From assembly GCA_016180865.1 (NCBI GenBank), contig JACPAJ010000013.1, positions 1 through 39,721 of the forward strand: a stretch of DNA of 39,721 nt, read 5' to 3'. This DNA comes from Deltaproteobacteria bacterium. Its GTDB lineage: Bacteria > UBA10199 > GCA-002796325 > 1-14-0-20-49-13. A program made the position numbers and the translations under genes. Under the pieces are notes generated by a model, which worked only from the letters and a program-made list of their open reading frames with translations, was not told the origin of the DNA and did no database searches. This document shows, piece by piece, positions 28,832 to 37,149 of this stretch; the stretch's first letter is position 1; each line of letters starts with the position of its first letter.

Positions 28832-30198
28832 AGAAATTTATAATATTTTGCCTGCTGATGCTGTCGTGCGACCTCTGGTCTTATGAAAGGCTTTTCAGCG
28901 TCGAGTTTCGCGATGCCGATATCAAGAGCGTTCTAAGGCTCTTGGCAAAGATGGACGACCGGAATATCGTTGTTCCCGACAAAATTGAAGGAAAAGTAAC
29001 CGCCAGTTTTGAAAACATAGGATTATATGATGCGCTTGACGCTGTTTTAAAAACGCACGGCTATGGCGTGATTGAAGAAAATAATATCCTGCAGGTCCTT
29101 TCAAAGGACGAAATGCAGTCTTTAGGCGAAGATCTTCAGCAGGCGACATTCATTCTGCAGTATGCAAAAGCTTCGGACATCCTTCCGCAAATACAGGCGT
29201 TAATCACATCGCGCGGTTCCGCAGTTGCGGATGAAAGGACAAATACGATTTTCGTGAGAGATTCAAATGCCGCCGTTAACAACATAAGAGGGCTTGTCGC
29301 AAATATCGATAAAAAAGACAGCCAGGTGCTGATCGAAGCTAAAATAATCGAAGCGAGCCTGGATTTTATAAGAAGCCTTGGCGTGCAGTGGGGCGTCACG
29401 AAATCAGGCGGAAAAATCCAGACAGCGGGAGTTGAGGCCGTGGGAACCGCCGATAGCGGAAGAACTCTGATGCTGAATTCTCCGGCCGTTGGATTGAATT
29501 CCGGCGCGCCTTTGGGCGGTGTTGGAATGATTTTGGGGAGTTTCCGCGGGACGCTTACGGATGTGCAGCTGACAACCGCCGAACAGAAAGGGGATGTCAG
29601 CATTCTTTCAAGGCCGTCCGTTACGACAATCAATAATCATTCCGCATCTATCAGAAGCGGAGCCAAATTCTACGTCAAAACAAGCGGCAACGTAACGATC
29701 GGCGGAACAACAGGCGCTGCGGTTTCGACAGGCACAAATCTGCAGCAAATCGTTACGGGGATAGAATTGAAGGTGACGCCGCAGATTTCAATGGACGAAT
29801 TTATCAAGCTTGATATCGCAGCAACCGAATCCGAGGCGGATTTTACAAAAGCAATTGAGGGAATACCGGCAGTCCTTGATAATACAGCCACGACAACCGT
29901 TATGCTTAAAAACGGCGAAACAACAATTATCGGCGGACTTTTCCGCGTGCGCGATGCGAAAACCATTAAAGGGATTCCGGGACTCATGAAAATTCCGATT
30001 TTAGGAAATCTATTCAAGAGCAAGTCAAAAACTAAAGCCAGGAGCGAGCTGCTGATATTTATCACTCCTAAGATTATAGAATCTACTCTTTCAAGCCTTC
30101 CTCATTATGAGGAGCCGGACAGCATGTATTATACAGAGCCCATTTTAAATCCCGAACGAAAAGAGAAGAAGAAACGCAAATTCCGATTCAAGTATTAA
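28828..30198 (+). CDS. secretin (PilQ/GspD/MshL-like)
   Basis: FRDADIKSVLRLLAKMDDRNIVVPDKIEGKVT, secretin domain VLIEAKIIEASLDFIRSLGVQWG..., GGLFRVRDAKTIKGIPGLMKIPILGNLFKSKSKTKARSELLIFITPKII. Confidence 0.96.
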   Translation: MKKFIIFCLLMLSCDLWSYERLFSVEFRDADIKSVLRLLAKMDDRNIVVPDKIEGKVTASFENIGLYDALDAVLKTHGYGVIEENNILQVLSKDEMQSLGEDLQQATFILQYAKASDILPQIQALITSRGSAVADERTNTIFVRDSNAAVNNIRGLVANIDKKDSQVLIEAKIIEASLDFIRSLGVQWGVTKSGGKIQTAGVEAVGTADSGRTLMLNSPAVGLNSGAPLGGVGMILGSFRGTLTDVQLTTAEQKGDVSILSRPSVTTINNHSASIRSGAKFYVKTSGNVTIGGTTGAAVSTGTNLQQIVTGIELKVTPQISMDEFIKLDIAATESEADFTKAIEGIPAVLDNTATTTVMLKNGETTIIGGLFRVRDAKTIKGIPGLMKIPILGNLFKSKSKTKARSELLIFITPKIIESTLSSLPHYEEPDSMYYTEPILNPERKEKKKRKFRFKY

Positions 30199-30279
30199 TT
30201 GGTTTTCTGCTTTTCATTGACAATTTTCCCACTATCTATAAAATAAAGATCGTAGTTAACTGAAGATAAGGGAGCTTTT

Positions 30280-30996
30280 ATGCCATACGCAATATTATTG
30301 GTGGATGACGATAACATTTTCAGAGGTGAGTTAAAGGCAGCATTGTCGGACGAATATAATGTGTTTGAGGCTGCTAATGGCCATGAGGCGCTGGACATGC
30401 TGAAAAAGCCAAATGAAATCGACCTTGTGATTTTAGATGTGATGATGCCGGGGCTGAAAGGGACGGAAGTTTTAAAAGAGATGAAGAGAGTTTCTCCGGA
30501 ACTTGGGATTATTATTTTAACGGGATTCAGCACGAAGGATGTGGCGATCGATGCTTTAAAAGGGCGCGCGGACGATTACATTGAGAAGCCTTTTAAGCTT
30601 GAGAAACTGAATTCTGTTATGGAAAACCTGCTTAAATCAAAAAACGGAGAGCTTAATATTAATGAATGCGATGTAAAGGGAAAAGTCGAGCACGTTAAGC
30701 GTTTTGTCGAGAGAAATTATCACAAGAAAATAAGCCTTAAAGATGCTGCAACCGTTGTAGGGCTGTCGCCTAAGTATTTAAGCAGGGTATTCAGGCAGGA
30801 GACCGGGAACGGATTGAGCGATTATAAGTCCAGAATAAAAATTGACATGGCAAAATCATGGCTTAAATCGACGGGATATAATGTGAATCAGATTGCGGAC
30901 AGGCTCGGCTATCAAAATGTCGAATCGTTCATAAGAACATTTAAAAAATATGCCAGATGCACGCCGACGGATTATAAAAAAGTCAACGGATCTTAA
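30280..30996 (+). CDS. response regulator with C-terminal AraC-type HTH
   Basis: REC AILLVDDDNIF...LVILDVMMPG; AraC HTH SLKDAATVVGLSPKYLSRVFRQETGNGLSDY...RLGYQNVESFIRTFKKYARCTPTDYKK. Confidence 0.95.
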   Translation: MPYAILLVDDDNIFRGELKAALSDEYNVFEAANGHEALDMLKKPNEIDLVILDVMMPGLKGTEVLKEMKRVSPELGIIILTGFSTKDVAIDALKGRADDYIEKPFKLEKLNSVMENLLKSKNGELNINECDVKGKVEHVKRFVERNYHKKISLKDAATVVGLSPKYLSRVFRQETGNGLSDYKSRIKIDMAKSWLKSTGYNVNQIADRLGYQNVESFIRTFKKYARCTPTDYKKVNGS

Positions 30997-31004
30997 ACGC
31001 CGAC

Positions 31005-32357
31005 TCAACTTTTTTGGGGCAGGCGCAAAACCAAGGATGTTCCCGATCCCTCTTTGCTTCTAATATCAATCGAGCCGTTATGAAGATCTATGATTTGCCG
31101 GCAGACCGAAAGGCCCAGACCGGTGCCTTTTGACTTGGTTGTAAAAAAAGGTTCAAATGCCCTTTGTAAAATCTCTTTATCCATGCCGCTGCCGTTGTCG
31201 CTGATAAATATTTTTATGAATCCGTTTTCACAATCATACGTAATGCTGATTTTTCCGTCAGAATCTGAAACGGCGTCGAAAGCGTTATTTAATATATTGC
31301 AGAAAACCTCCCTCATTTGCAAGGGGTCTGCTTTAACATAGATATTTTCGGAATTTTTTAGTTCGTTATTGATAGTTACCTTTTTAGCGGATTGTTTCTG
31401 CGTGACAGAGACACATTCCTCAATAATTGAAGCGAGATTGACATCTTCGCGGGCAGGAGGTTTAATATGAGAATAATACAGCAGATTGCTGATTATTTGG
31501 GCGCTTTCGGCGACTTTTTTCTCTATATTTGAAACAAATCCTTCGAGGCCGGGGTTTTTTGCTTTAATTTTGATATTTTCGGCGGCAAGGCTTATGGCTG
31601 CGAGCGGATTGCGCAGTTCATGGGCAACGATTGCCGAAAGAGCTCCTATATCGGAAAGATGTTTTGTTTTTTCAAGCTCTATGTGGGCATTTAATAATGC
31701 ATCGGTTTTTTCTTTAATGAGTTTTTCAAGAGTTTCTTTGTCCCGTTTCAAAACTTCTTTGGCCTTTTTATATTCCGAACTCTCTATTATCTCCCATTCC
31801 CTGTCGCGCTTAATTATGGCAAACTGATGATTATTGACTACGTCTATGATTTCGGAAGCGCCGCATCTTTCAAGCGAATATGTGCATAGCGCGATCATGC
31901 GGTATTTTCCGATGACGGAATTAACCGCTTCTTCATAATCGGTAAAATCCCTCCAGTCTTTCTTTTCCAGCCAGAGGGTGTTTCCGGTAAGTCTCAGCCC
32001 TTCAAAACCTTTGGCCGATGCTTTATTTAATTTATCGACCCATCCGTTGAGGACTCTTCGCGATTCAAAACGGCCGTTTTGAATGTACCATTCGGAATAA
32101 GGGATGATTTCCAGCTGGCCTTTGTCCGTAAAACCTTGCAGGTTCTTAACGCTTTTTTTCAGTTCGGAGCGGGCTTCGTCTGTGTTTAACGGATCAGATG
32201 TCACCCACATGCAGAATTCATTATTATCAAGCCCGCTTTTGAAATACGGATCCTCTTTAGTTTTGTAAAACTGGCAGAAATGAGAGCCCCATTCAATATC
32301 GCCGATAACGCTTATTCCCGAGTTTCTTAATTTATCTGGATTTGATGAAGCATTCAT
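31005..32357 (-). CDS. MEDS-domain sensor histidine kinase
   Basis: N-terminal WGSHFCQFYKTKEDPYF...CMWVTSDPL (MEDS/DcmR sensory domain); kinase core IVAHELRNPLAAISLAAENI, GTGLGLSVCRQIIDLHNG. Confidence 0.9.
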   Translation of the reverse strand: MNASSNPDKLRNSGISVIGDIEWGSHFCQFYKTKEDPYFKSGLDNNEFCMWVTSDPLNTDEARSELKKSVKNLQGFTDKGQLEIIPYSEWYIQNGRFESRRVLNGWVDKLNKASAKGFEGLRLTGNTLWLEKKDWRDFTDYEEAVNSVIGKYRMIALCTYSLERCGASEIIDVVNNHQFAIIKRDREWEIIESSEYKKAKEVLKRDKETLEKLIKEKTDALLNAHIELEKTKHLSDIGALSAIVAHELRNPLAAISLAAENIKIKAKNPGLEGFVSNIEKKVAESAQIISNLLYYSHIKPPAREDVNLASIIEECVSVTQKQSAKKVTINNELKNSENIYVKADPLQMREVFCNILNNAFDAVSDSDGKISITYDCENGFIKIFISDNGSGMDKEILQRAFEPFFTTKSKGTGLGLSVCRQIIDLHNGSIDIRSKEGSGTSLVLRLPQKS

Positions 32358-32472
32358 ATTTTTTAAAACCCCCTCAATGCTGATTTTATAGCTCTTGTTG
32401 ATAAATTAGCAATGAATATAATTTACTATTATCCTCTTTTGTTTGACTTTACGCCGCAATGATAACGTCTGC

Positions 32473-32501
32473 TTGACACGGTAAAGTTAGACCTATAAAA
32501 T
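32473..32501 (+). promoter_or_regulatory. sigma70-like promoter upstream of 32513 kinase
   Basis: TTGACA-N17-TAAAAT ending 11 nt before the ATG; no obvious Shine-Dalgarno. Confidence 0.55.
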
Positions 32502-32512
32502 TAAAATTAGAT

Positions 32513-33577
32513 ATGAAAATTGAAAATGAAGTGTTGAACAGCATAATAGAGTTAAACCCGTATGCGATCGGTTTTGGGGATAAAGAAGGCCATGTTTTTA
32601 AGGTAAACAAAGCTTTTATTGATTTATTCGGAAGCGCTCCTCCGCCGGATTACAACATTTATAAAGATCCGAATCTGACTAAGCCCGAATTTTCGGAATT
32701 ATTCGAAAAAATGCGGAAAGGCGAGACAGTTGCTTTTCCCGAAATATGGTTTAATGCGCATAAAGCCAACCCGAATCTTCCCGACAAGGAAATATGCGTA
32801 AGGACGGTTGTCTTTGCCATCAAGGGTGCCGGCGGGGATATATTATATTTCATTGCAATGCATGAGGATATCACGAAGCGCAAACGCCTGGAAAAAATTA
32901 AAGATGAGTTTATAGGGATTGTTTCGCATGAACTGCGAACGCCTCTCACAATTCTCAAAGAAGGATTATCACAGGTTCTTGACGGCCTGCACGGCGCTAT
33001 TAACAATAAACTGAGGGATGCGCTGACAAACTCTCTTTCCAACGTGGAACGCCTTACAAAAAACATACAGAATTTATTGGTAGTTTCACAGGTTAGAACA
33101 GGGGATCTGCAGCTGAAAAAGGCGGCAGCGGACATCGTAAGCCTTATTAAAAAATCATGTTCTAAGTATAAAGTTATAGCCAAAAAGAACGGATTAAAAT
33201 TTAATCTTAAGGCTCCTTCAATGGCTGTAAAAACGTTCATAGATGCCGAAAAAATAATAAAAGCTTTTGAGCATCTGCTTGAAAACGCCGTTAAGTTTAC
33301 TAATAAAGGGGAAATAAATGTGGAGTTGAGAGTTAAAGATAAGCATGTCGAATGCTTGGTAAGCGACACGGGAACCGGCATTGCATCGGAAGATATGCCG
33401 AGACTATTTGAACTATTCGAACAGATTGAAAGAAAGCCCGGCCCCGGCGAAAGGGGCGTCGGGATAGGCCTTGCCATAGTTAAAGGAATTATTTTGCTGC
33501 ACGGCGGAAAAATTTGGGCTGAAAGTAAATTAGGCAGAGGCACAAAAATCACATTTTCCATCCCAAGAAAAATTTAA
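32513..33577 (+). CDS. PAS-domain sensor histidine kinase
   Basis: FIGIVSHELRTPLTILKEGLSQVLDG, LLENAVKFTNKGE, GVGIGLAIVKGIILLHGGKIWAES. Confidence 0.94.
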   Translation: MKIENEVLNSIIELNPYAIGFGDKEGHVFKVNKAFIDLFGSAPPPDYNIYKDPNLTKPEFSELFEKMRKGETVAFPEIWFNAHKANPNLPDKEICVRTVVFAIKGAGGDILYFIAMHEDITKRKRLEKIKDEFIGIVSHELRTPLTILKEGLSQVLDGLHGAINNKLRDALTNSLSNVERLTKNIQNLLVVSQVRTGDLQLKKAAADIVSLIKKSCSKYKVIAKKNGLKFNLKAPSMAVKTFIDAEKIIKAFEHLLENAVKFTNKGEINVELRVKDKHVECLVSDTGTGIASEDMPRLFELFEQIERKPGPGERGVGIGLAIVKGIILLHGGKIWAESKLGRGTKITFSIPRKI

Positions 33578-33585
33578 AATCTGCA

Positions 33586-33616
33586 TTGACATTGATTTAA
33601 AAAATCTGTATTTAAT
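33586..33616 (+). promoter_or_regulatory. candidate sigma70-like promoter of the RiPP-like cluster
   Basis: TTGACA at 33586-33591 followed by TGTATTTAAT; the -10 is weak or spaced 17-19 nt. Confidence 0.35.
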
Positions 33617-33648
33617 GGCCATTCTGAATTAACAAGGAGGAGGGGATA

Positions 33649-33801
33649 ATGGATAAGAAGAAAAAAGATGAACTGGCCAAAACGTGCTGCGGGCCTAAAG
33701 TAACGACGGAAAAGTCGTCTAAAAAGCAAAAGTGGGAAAAACCGTCGCTTGAAAATGTGTCGACCCGTGTTATGGCACAGCCGTATATCAGATTTACATG
33801 A
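33649..33801 (+). CDS. 50-aa candidate RiPP precursor peptide (absent from supplied ORF track)
   Basis: Strong RBS AAGGAGGAGGGG; MDKKKKDELAKTCCGPKVTTEKSSKKQKWEKPSLENVSTRVMAQPYIRFT; followed by PqqD-like and radical SAM genes. Confidence 0.8.
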   Translation: MDKKKKDELAKTCCGPKVTTEKSSKKQKWEKPSLENVSTRVMAQPYIRFT

Positions 33802-33827
33802 GTCGCAATTAGTTGATTTTATTAAAT

Positions 33828-33860
33828 AAAAGGAGCAGCCAATTTAAGCTGCTCCTTTTT
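33828..33860 (+). terminator. intrinsic terminator/attenuator between precursor and PqqD-like gene
   Basis: AAAAGGAGCAGC-CAATTTAA-GCTGCTCCTTTTT: 12-bp perfect stem followed by T tract. Confidence 0.88.
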
Positions 33861-33882
33861 AATTATCTACCGGAGGTTATAT

Positions 33883-34131
33883 ATGAAATTTGCAAATTCA
33901 GTAAAGGTGCGCAGTGAAAAATTTGGATCGGTTGTTTTTGAAACCCTTCGGGAAAGAGTTTTTGTCTCAAATACGACCGGAGCGGATGTTTTAAAACTTA
34001 TAGAAGACGGCAAAACAAAAGAAGAGATAATTGCCGATTTGTCCGCTAAATACGATGGCAACGAAAGCACAATAAAGAACGACATTGCCGAATATTTTGC
34101 ATGTCTTGAACAAAACAATCTATTAGCTTAG
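33883..34131 (+). CDS. PqqD-like RiPP recognition element protein
   Basis: 82 aa; FGSVVFETLRERVFVSNTTGADVLKLIEDGKTKEEIIADLSAKYD...NDIAEYFACLEQNNLLA. Confidence 0.85.
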   Translation: MKFANSVKVRSEKFGSVVFETLRERVFVSNTTGADVLKLIEDGKTKEEIIADLSAKYDGNESTIKNDIAEYFACLEQNNLLA

Positions 34132-34148
34132 AAAAGGAGACTAATAAA

Positions 34149-35141
34149 ATGGTTATCGAAAACGATCTTCGCATAATGGCGAAGCAGTACGTTCCGGAAG
34201 GCGGGAGCTTTGCCGATTTTGAGGCGCCTTTATTTATGGCGTGGCAGCTGAATCAGGAATGCAACATCGCATGCCTGCACTGCTGCGAAGAGGCGGGGCA
34301 TTTTATGCCGGACACTCTTAATTCAAACGAGGTTGCAAATTTTTGCGAGCAGATTACCACTATGAAAATTCCTTATGTCGCAATCTCCGGCGGAGAGCCG
34401 ATGCTGCACAAGGATTTTTATAAAATATGCGAATATTTCAGAAAGCATAATATAAGCCTGAAAGTTGAGACCAATGGGCTTCTTATCACAAAAGAAAAAG
34501 CCAAATGGTTTGGAAGCCTTGGATTCAGATCTGTTCAGGTGAGCGTTGACGGCGCAACCGCCGAGGCGCACGAAAAATTGAGAATTAAGGGCAAATGGCA
34601 GCCGACGATCGATGCGTGCAAATATCTTGTGGAAGCCGGAGTAACGACGGAAATAGTTTTTGTCCCCACAAAATTCAATATTCATGAAACCGGCCAGTTG
34701 ATCGATATGGCCCATAAAATGGGCATTTACGGCGTTTATACAGGCAAAACCATGAGAATTGGCCGTGCTGCCGAAAACTGGGACGCGCTTTGCCCGACGG
34801 ACGCTCAGTACGAAGAATTTTTTAAAGTGCTGAAGGAGAAACAGGCGTCTTATGAAGGCAGAATGAAGGTCTATTATTATCCTTATGATGTTATTGAGGA
34901 ACTGAAATACAGGCTGGAATATCCTTCGGCGAGTCTCCTTGTCATTCCCAACGGAAAAGTAAAGCTTATCGGGCCTATGCCGTTCTTGTGCGGAGATCTT
35001 CGGAAGCACACTTTGGCCGAAATCTGGGAGAGATATAAAAAATCGTGGAAGGACCCTAAAGTTACGGCGTTTGCCAAGAAAGTTATCGCGGATCCAACAA
35101 TGGTAGCGAAGGCCAATGACTGGGTTGAGCTATATAACTAA
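34149..35141 (+). CDS. radical SAM enzyme with degenerate SPASM-like C-terminus
   Basis: CNIACLHC (CX3CX2C), AISGGEPMLHKDFY, VQVSVDGATAEAHEKLR; C-terminal FLCGDLRKHTLAEIWERY retains only one Cys. Confidence 0.93.
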   Translation: MVIENDLRIMAKQYVPEGGSFADFEAPLFMAWQLNQECNIACLHCCEEAGHFMPDTLNSNEVANFCEQITTMKIPYVAISGGEPMLHKDFYKICEYFRKHNISLKVETNGLLITKEKAKWFGSLGFRSVQVSVDGATAEAHEKLRIKGKWQPTIDACKYLVEAGVTTEIVFVPTKFNIHETGQLIDMAHKMGIYGVYTGKTMRIGRAAENWDALCPTDAQYEEFFKVLKEKQASYEGRMKVYYYPYDVIEELKYRLEYPSASLLVIPNGKVKLIGPMPFLCGDLRKHTLAEIWERYKKSWKDPKVTAFAKKVIADPTMVAKANDWVELYN

Positions 35142-36000
35142 ATTACTCACGTTTATCCGGTACCGCTTTCTCCTTTTTGCAGGGGTTTTGCCGTATTTTC
35201 TCGGCGCGTCTATTGCCTATCAAAAGCTCGAGCTCTTTAATTTGAAGTTTTTTTTGCTTGGCTTAAGCGGCCTTGTTTTTGTGCTGATAGGAGTGGAAGC
35301 GTTCAATGAATATTTTGACTGGATCCTCGGCACCGACAGAATTTTTCAGATCGATCAAAAGCCTATCGGAAAGAAAAAATTTTATATCGGCATCGCGGCT
35401 TTTTTTGCAGCTCTCTTGTTTGCTGTTTATCTGACTTTAATAATCGGAAAGGGGATTGCGATATTTGCGCTTATTGGTTTTGCGGCGGCGGCATCTTATC
35501 TTGGACCGCCGGTCAAATTTGCGTATCGCGGTCTTGGGGAGGCGGTTATTGCTCTTGCTTATGGGCCGGCAATGGTTTTGGGAAGCTATTATTTGCAGAC
35601 TAAAACGGTGGATACGGAGCCGCTTTTAATTTCCATCCTTCCGGCGATATTATTATATTCAATAGCAATCATTAATGAAGTGCCCGATTTTTTGCAGGAC
35701 AGCCTTGTCGGCAAGCAAAATATCTGCGTAAGGCTGGGCAGGATCGGAGCGGTAAGGCTTTATGCCGGATTGCTGGGCCTATTTTTTGCAGCTGCTCTAG
35801 CTTTAATTGCTTTGCGTAAAATTCCGTTAACTGTGGGGGTGACTTTTTTTCTTATTCCTCTCGGTTTTTATAACTATCGCAAAGCGTGTAAATATTTTGA
35901 GGCCCCAGCCGATTTTTATCCGGTAATCCGCGGAACGCTTTTATTTTATATCATCGCAATGGTTATCTGCATTTTAAGCATTATTTTCCGGCCATTCTGA
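35116..36000 (+). CDS. UbiA/MenA-family membrane prenyltransferase
   Basis: NEYFDWILGTDR and DFLQDSLVGKQNICVRLG Asp-rich motifs, multiple TM helices; overlaps the radical SAM stop. Confidence 0.88.
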   Translation: MTGLSYITKLLTFIRYRFLLFAGVLPYFLGASIAYQKLELFNLKFFLLGLSGLVFVLIGVEAFNEYFDWILGTDRIFQIDQKPIGKKKFYIGIAAFFAALLFAVYLTLIIGKGIAIFALIGFAAAASYLGPPVKFAYRGLGEAVIALAYGPAMVLGSYYLQTKTVDTEPLLISILPAILLYSIAIINEVPDFLQDSLVGKQNICVRLGRIGAVRLYAGLLGLFFAAALALIALRKIPLTVGVTFFLIPLGFYNYRKACKYFEAPADFYPVIRGTLLFYIIAMVICILSIIFRPF

Positions 36001-36013
36001 TTTGTGCCGGCTT

Positions 36014-36091
36014 TCATCGAACTAACGCCTCTTTTTTCGCCCGCGGCCATGATTTTATCTCGGCCTCGCGCTTTAGCGCCTTGCTCTTGGA
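36014..36091 (-). pseudogene. C-terminal remnant of GIY-YIG endonuclease-like gene
   Basis: Minus strand reads KSKALKREAEIKSWPRAKKEALVR*, resembling the end of YhbQ-type GIY-YIG proteins. Confidence 0.6.
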
Positions 36092-36100
36092 AAAAATACT

Positions 36101-36118
36101 TTACAAATCCAAATTACG
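36101..36118. repeat. 18-bp direct repeat, copy 1
   Basis: TTACAAATCCAAATTACG, identical to 38382-38399. Confidence 0.85.
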
Positions 36119-36237
36119 TATTCCCATCTTTTCAAAAATAATACTTGTCACAGCCACTAGTTTATGAGGTTATGGCAGGTACATAAAAAGGGGGATGGCC
36201 AAAATGCAAAAAAGATTTATCAAAGGGAGAAAACATC

Positions 36238-36825
36238 ATGATTGATTTGAATAATGTTGTAACAAACTTGAGAAAAAATGGTTTCATTGCCGAGGTTTTT
36301 TCTGACCGGGCTTCTTTAGTGACCGCGATTCTCGAGAAGTTGGCCCATTCAAAAAGTATCAGCAGGGGAGGATCTGTCACATTAGATCAACTGGGTATTC
36401 CCGATGCCATTCGTGCCAAGGGATTGCCGTTCAGGGGAAATGCAACCTATGAGGATCGTCTCGCCGCTTTATCAGCGGATCATTTTTTGACAGGAACCAA
36501 TGCCATTACCGAAGAGGGATATTTGGTCAATGTGGATGGAACCGGAAGCAGGATTGCGGCGATTAGCTTTGGCCCCAAGCAGGTTTTCGTGGTCTGCGGC
36601 ACCAATAAAATCGTGAAAAACGTCAAGGCCGGGTTTGAACGGATAAGGGCCATTGCGGCACCCAAAACGAGCGCTTTGATAAAGAGAAACACCCCATGTC
36701 TATCTTTCGGACGGTGTATGAACTCAAACAGCCCGGACTGCATTTGCCGAAAACGGCATGTGACGCTTAGGGGTGAAGAAGGGAGAGTGAGCGTCTTTTT
36801 AATCAATGAACCGCTAGGGTTCTAA
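36238..36825 (+). CDS. LUD domain protein (LutC/YkgG-like)
   Basis: LRKNGFIAEVFSDRASLVTAIL, SRGGSVTLDQLGI, VDGTGSRIAAISFGPKQVFVVCGTNKIV, C-terminal TPCLSFGRCMNSNSPDCICRKRHVT. Confidence 0.85.
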   Translation: MIDLNNVVTNLRKNGFIAEVFSDRASLVTAILEKLAHSKSISRGGSVTLDQLGIPDAIRAKGLPFRGNATYEDRLAALSADHFLTGTNAITEEGYLVNVDGTGSRIAAISFGPKQVFVVCGTNKIVKNVKAGFERIRAIAAPKTSALIKRNTPCLSFGRCMNSNSPDCICRKRHVTLRGEEGRVSVFLINEPLGF

Positions 36826-36839
36826 AGGAGTGTCTCGAG

Positions 36840-37076
36840 GTGGAAAAGATAGAGGTCCTATTTAAGAATGAATCTTCCCGCCAATGCTCGGTGTATGTGG
36901 GGTCAGAAATAAGCGATCAGATTCCCAAAATTGCGGCGAACCTGAAAGCCAGCAAGGCTTTTGTGCTGTGTGATTCTAAGGTGCAAATGGTTGGACGAAT
37001 CATCGCCAAGAAGATACGTACGGTCTGCAATGTTGATCTCTATGTCATGGAAGCCACATCATATGTTAATACTTGA
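36840..37076 (+). pseudogene. N-terminal fragment of a 3-dehydroquinate synthase-like (AroB superfamily) gene
   Basis: GTG start; VYVGSEISDQIPKIAANLKASKAFVLCDSKVQMVGRIIAKKI...VMEATSYVNT* matches only the N-terminal fold. Confidence 0.55.
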
Positions 37077-37114
37077 ATGCTATAATCTGACCCCCAATTT
37101 ACACAAATAATACT

Positions 37115-37143
37115 TTGACAATTACAAAGTAATAATTTATAAT
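37115..37143 (+). promoter_or_regulatory. perfect consensus sigma70 promoter
   Basis: TTGACA-N17-TATAAT, 6 nt before ATG 37150. Confidence 0.85.
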
Positions 37144-37149
37144 AGCCAT

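Noticed and set aside
32659-33561. Minus-strand 300-aa ORF
   Set aside because: Antisense of the PAS histidine kinase; Ser/Leu/Pro-rich without recognisable domains.
34323-35009. Minus-strand 228-aa ORF opposite the radical SAM gene
   Set aside because: No domain signature and the plus strand carries all canonical radical SAM motifs with a good RBS.
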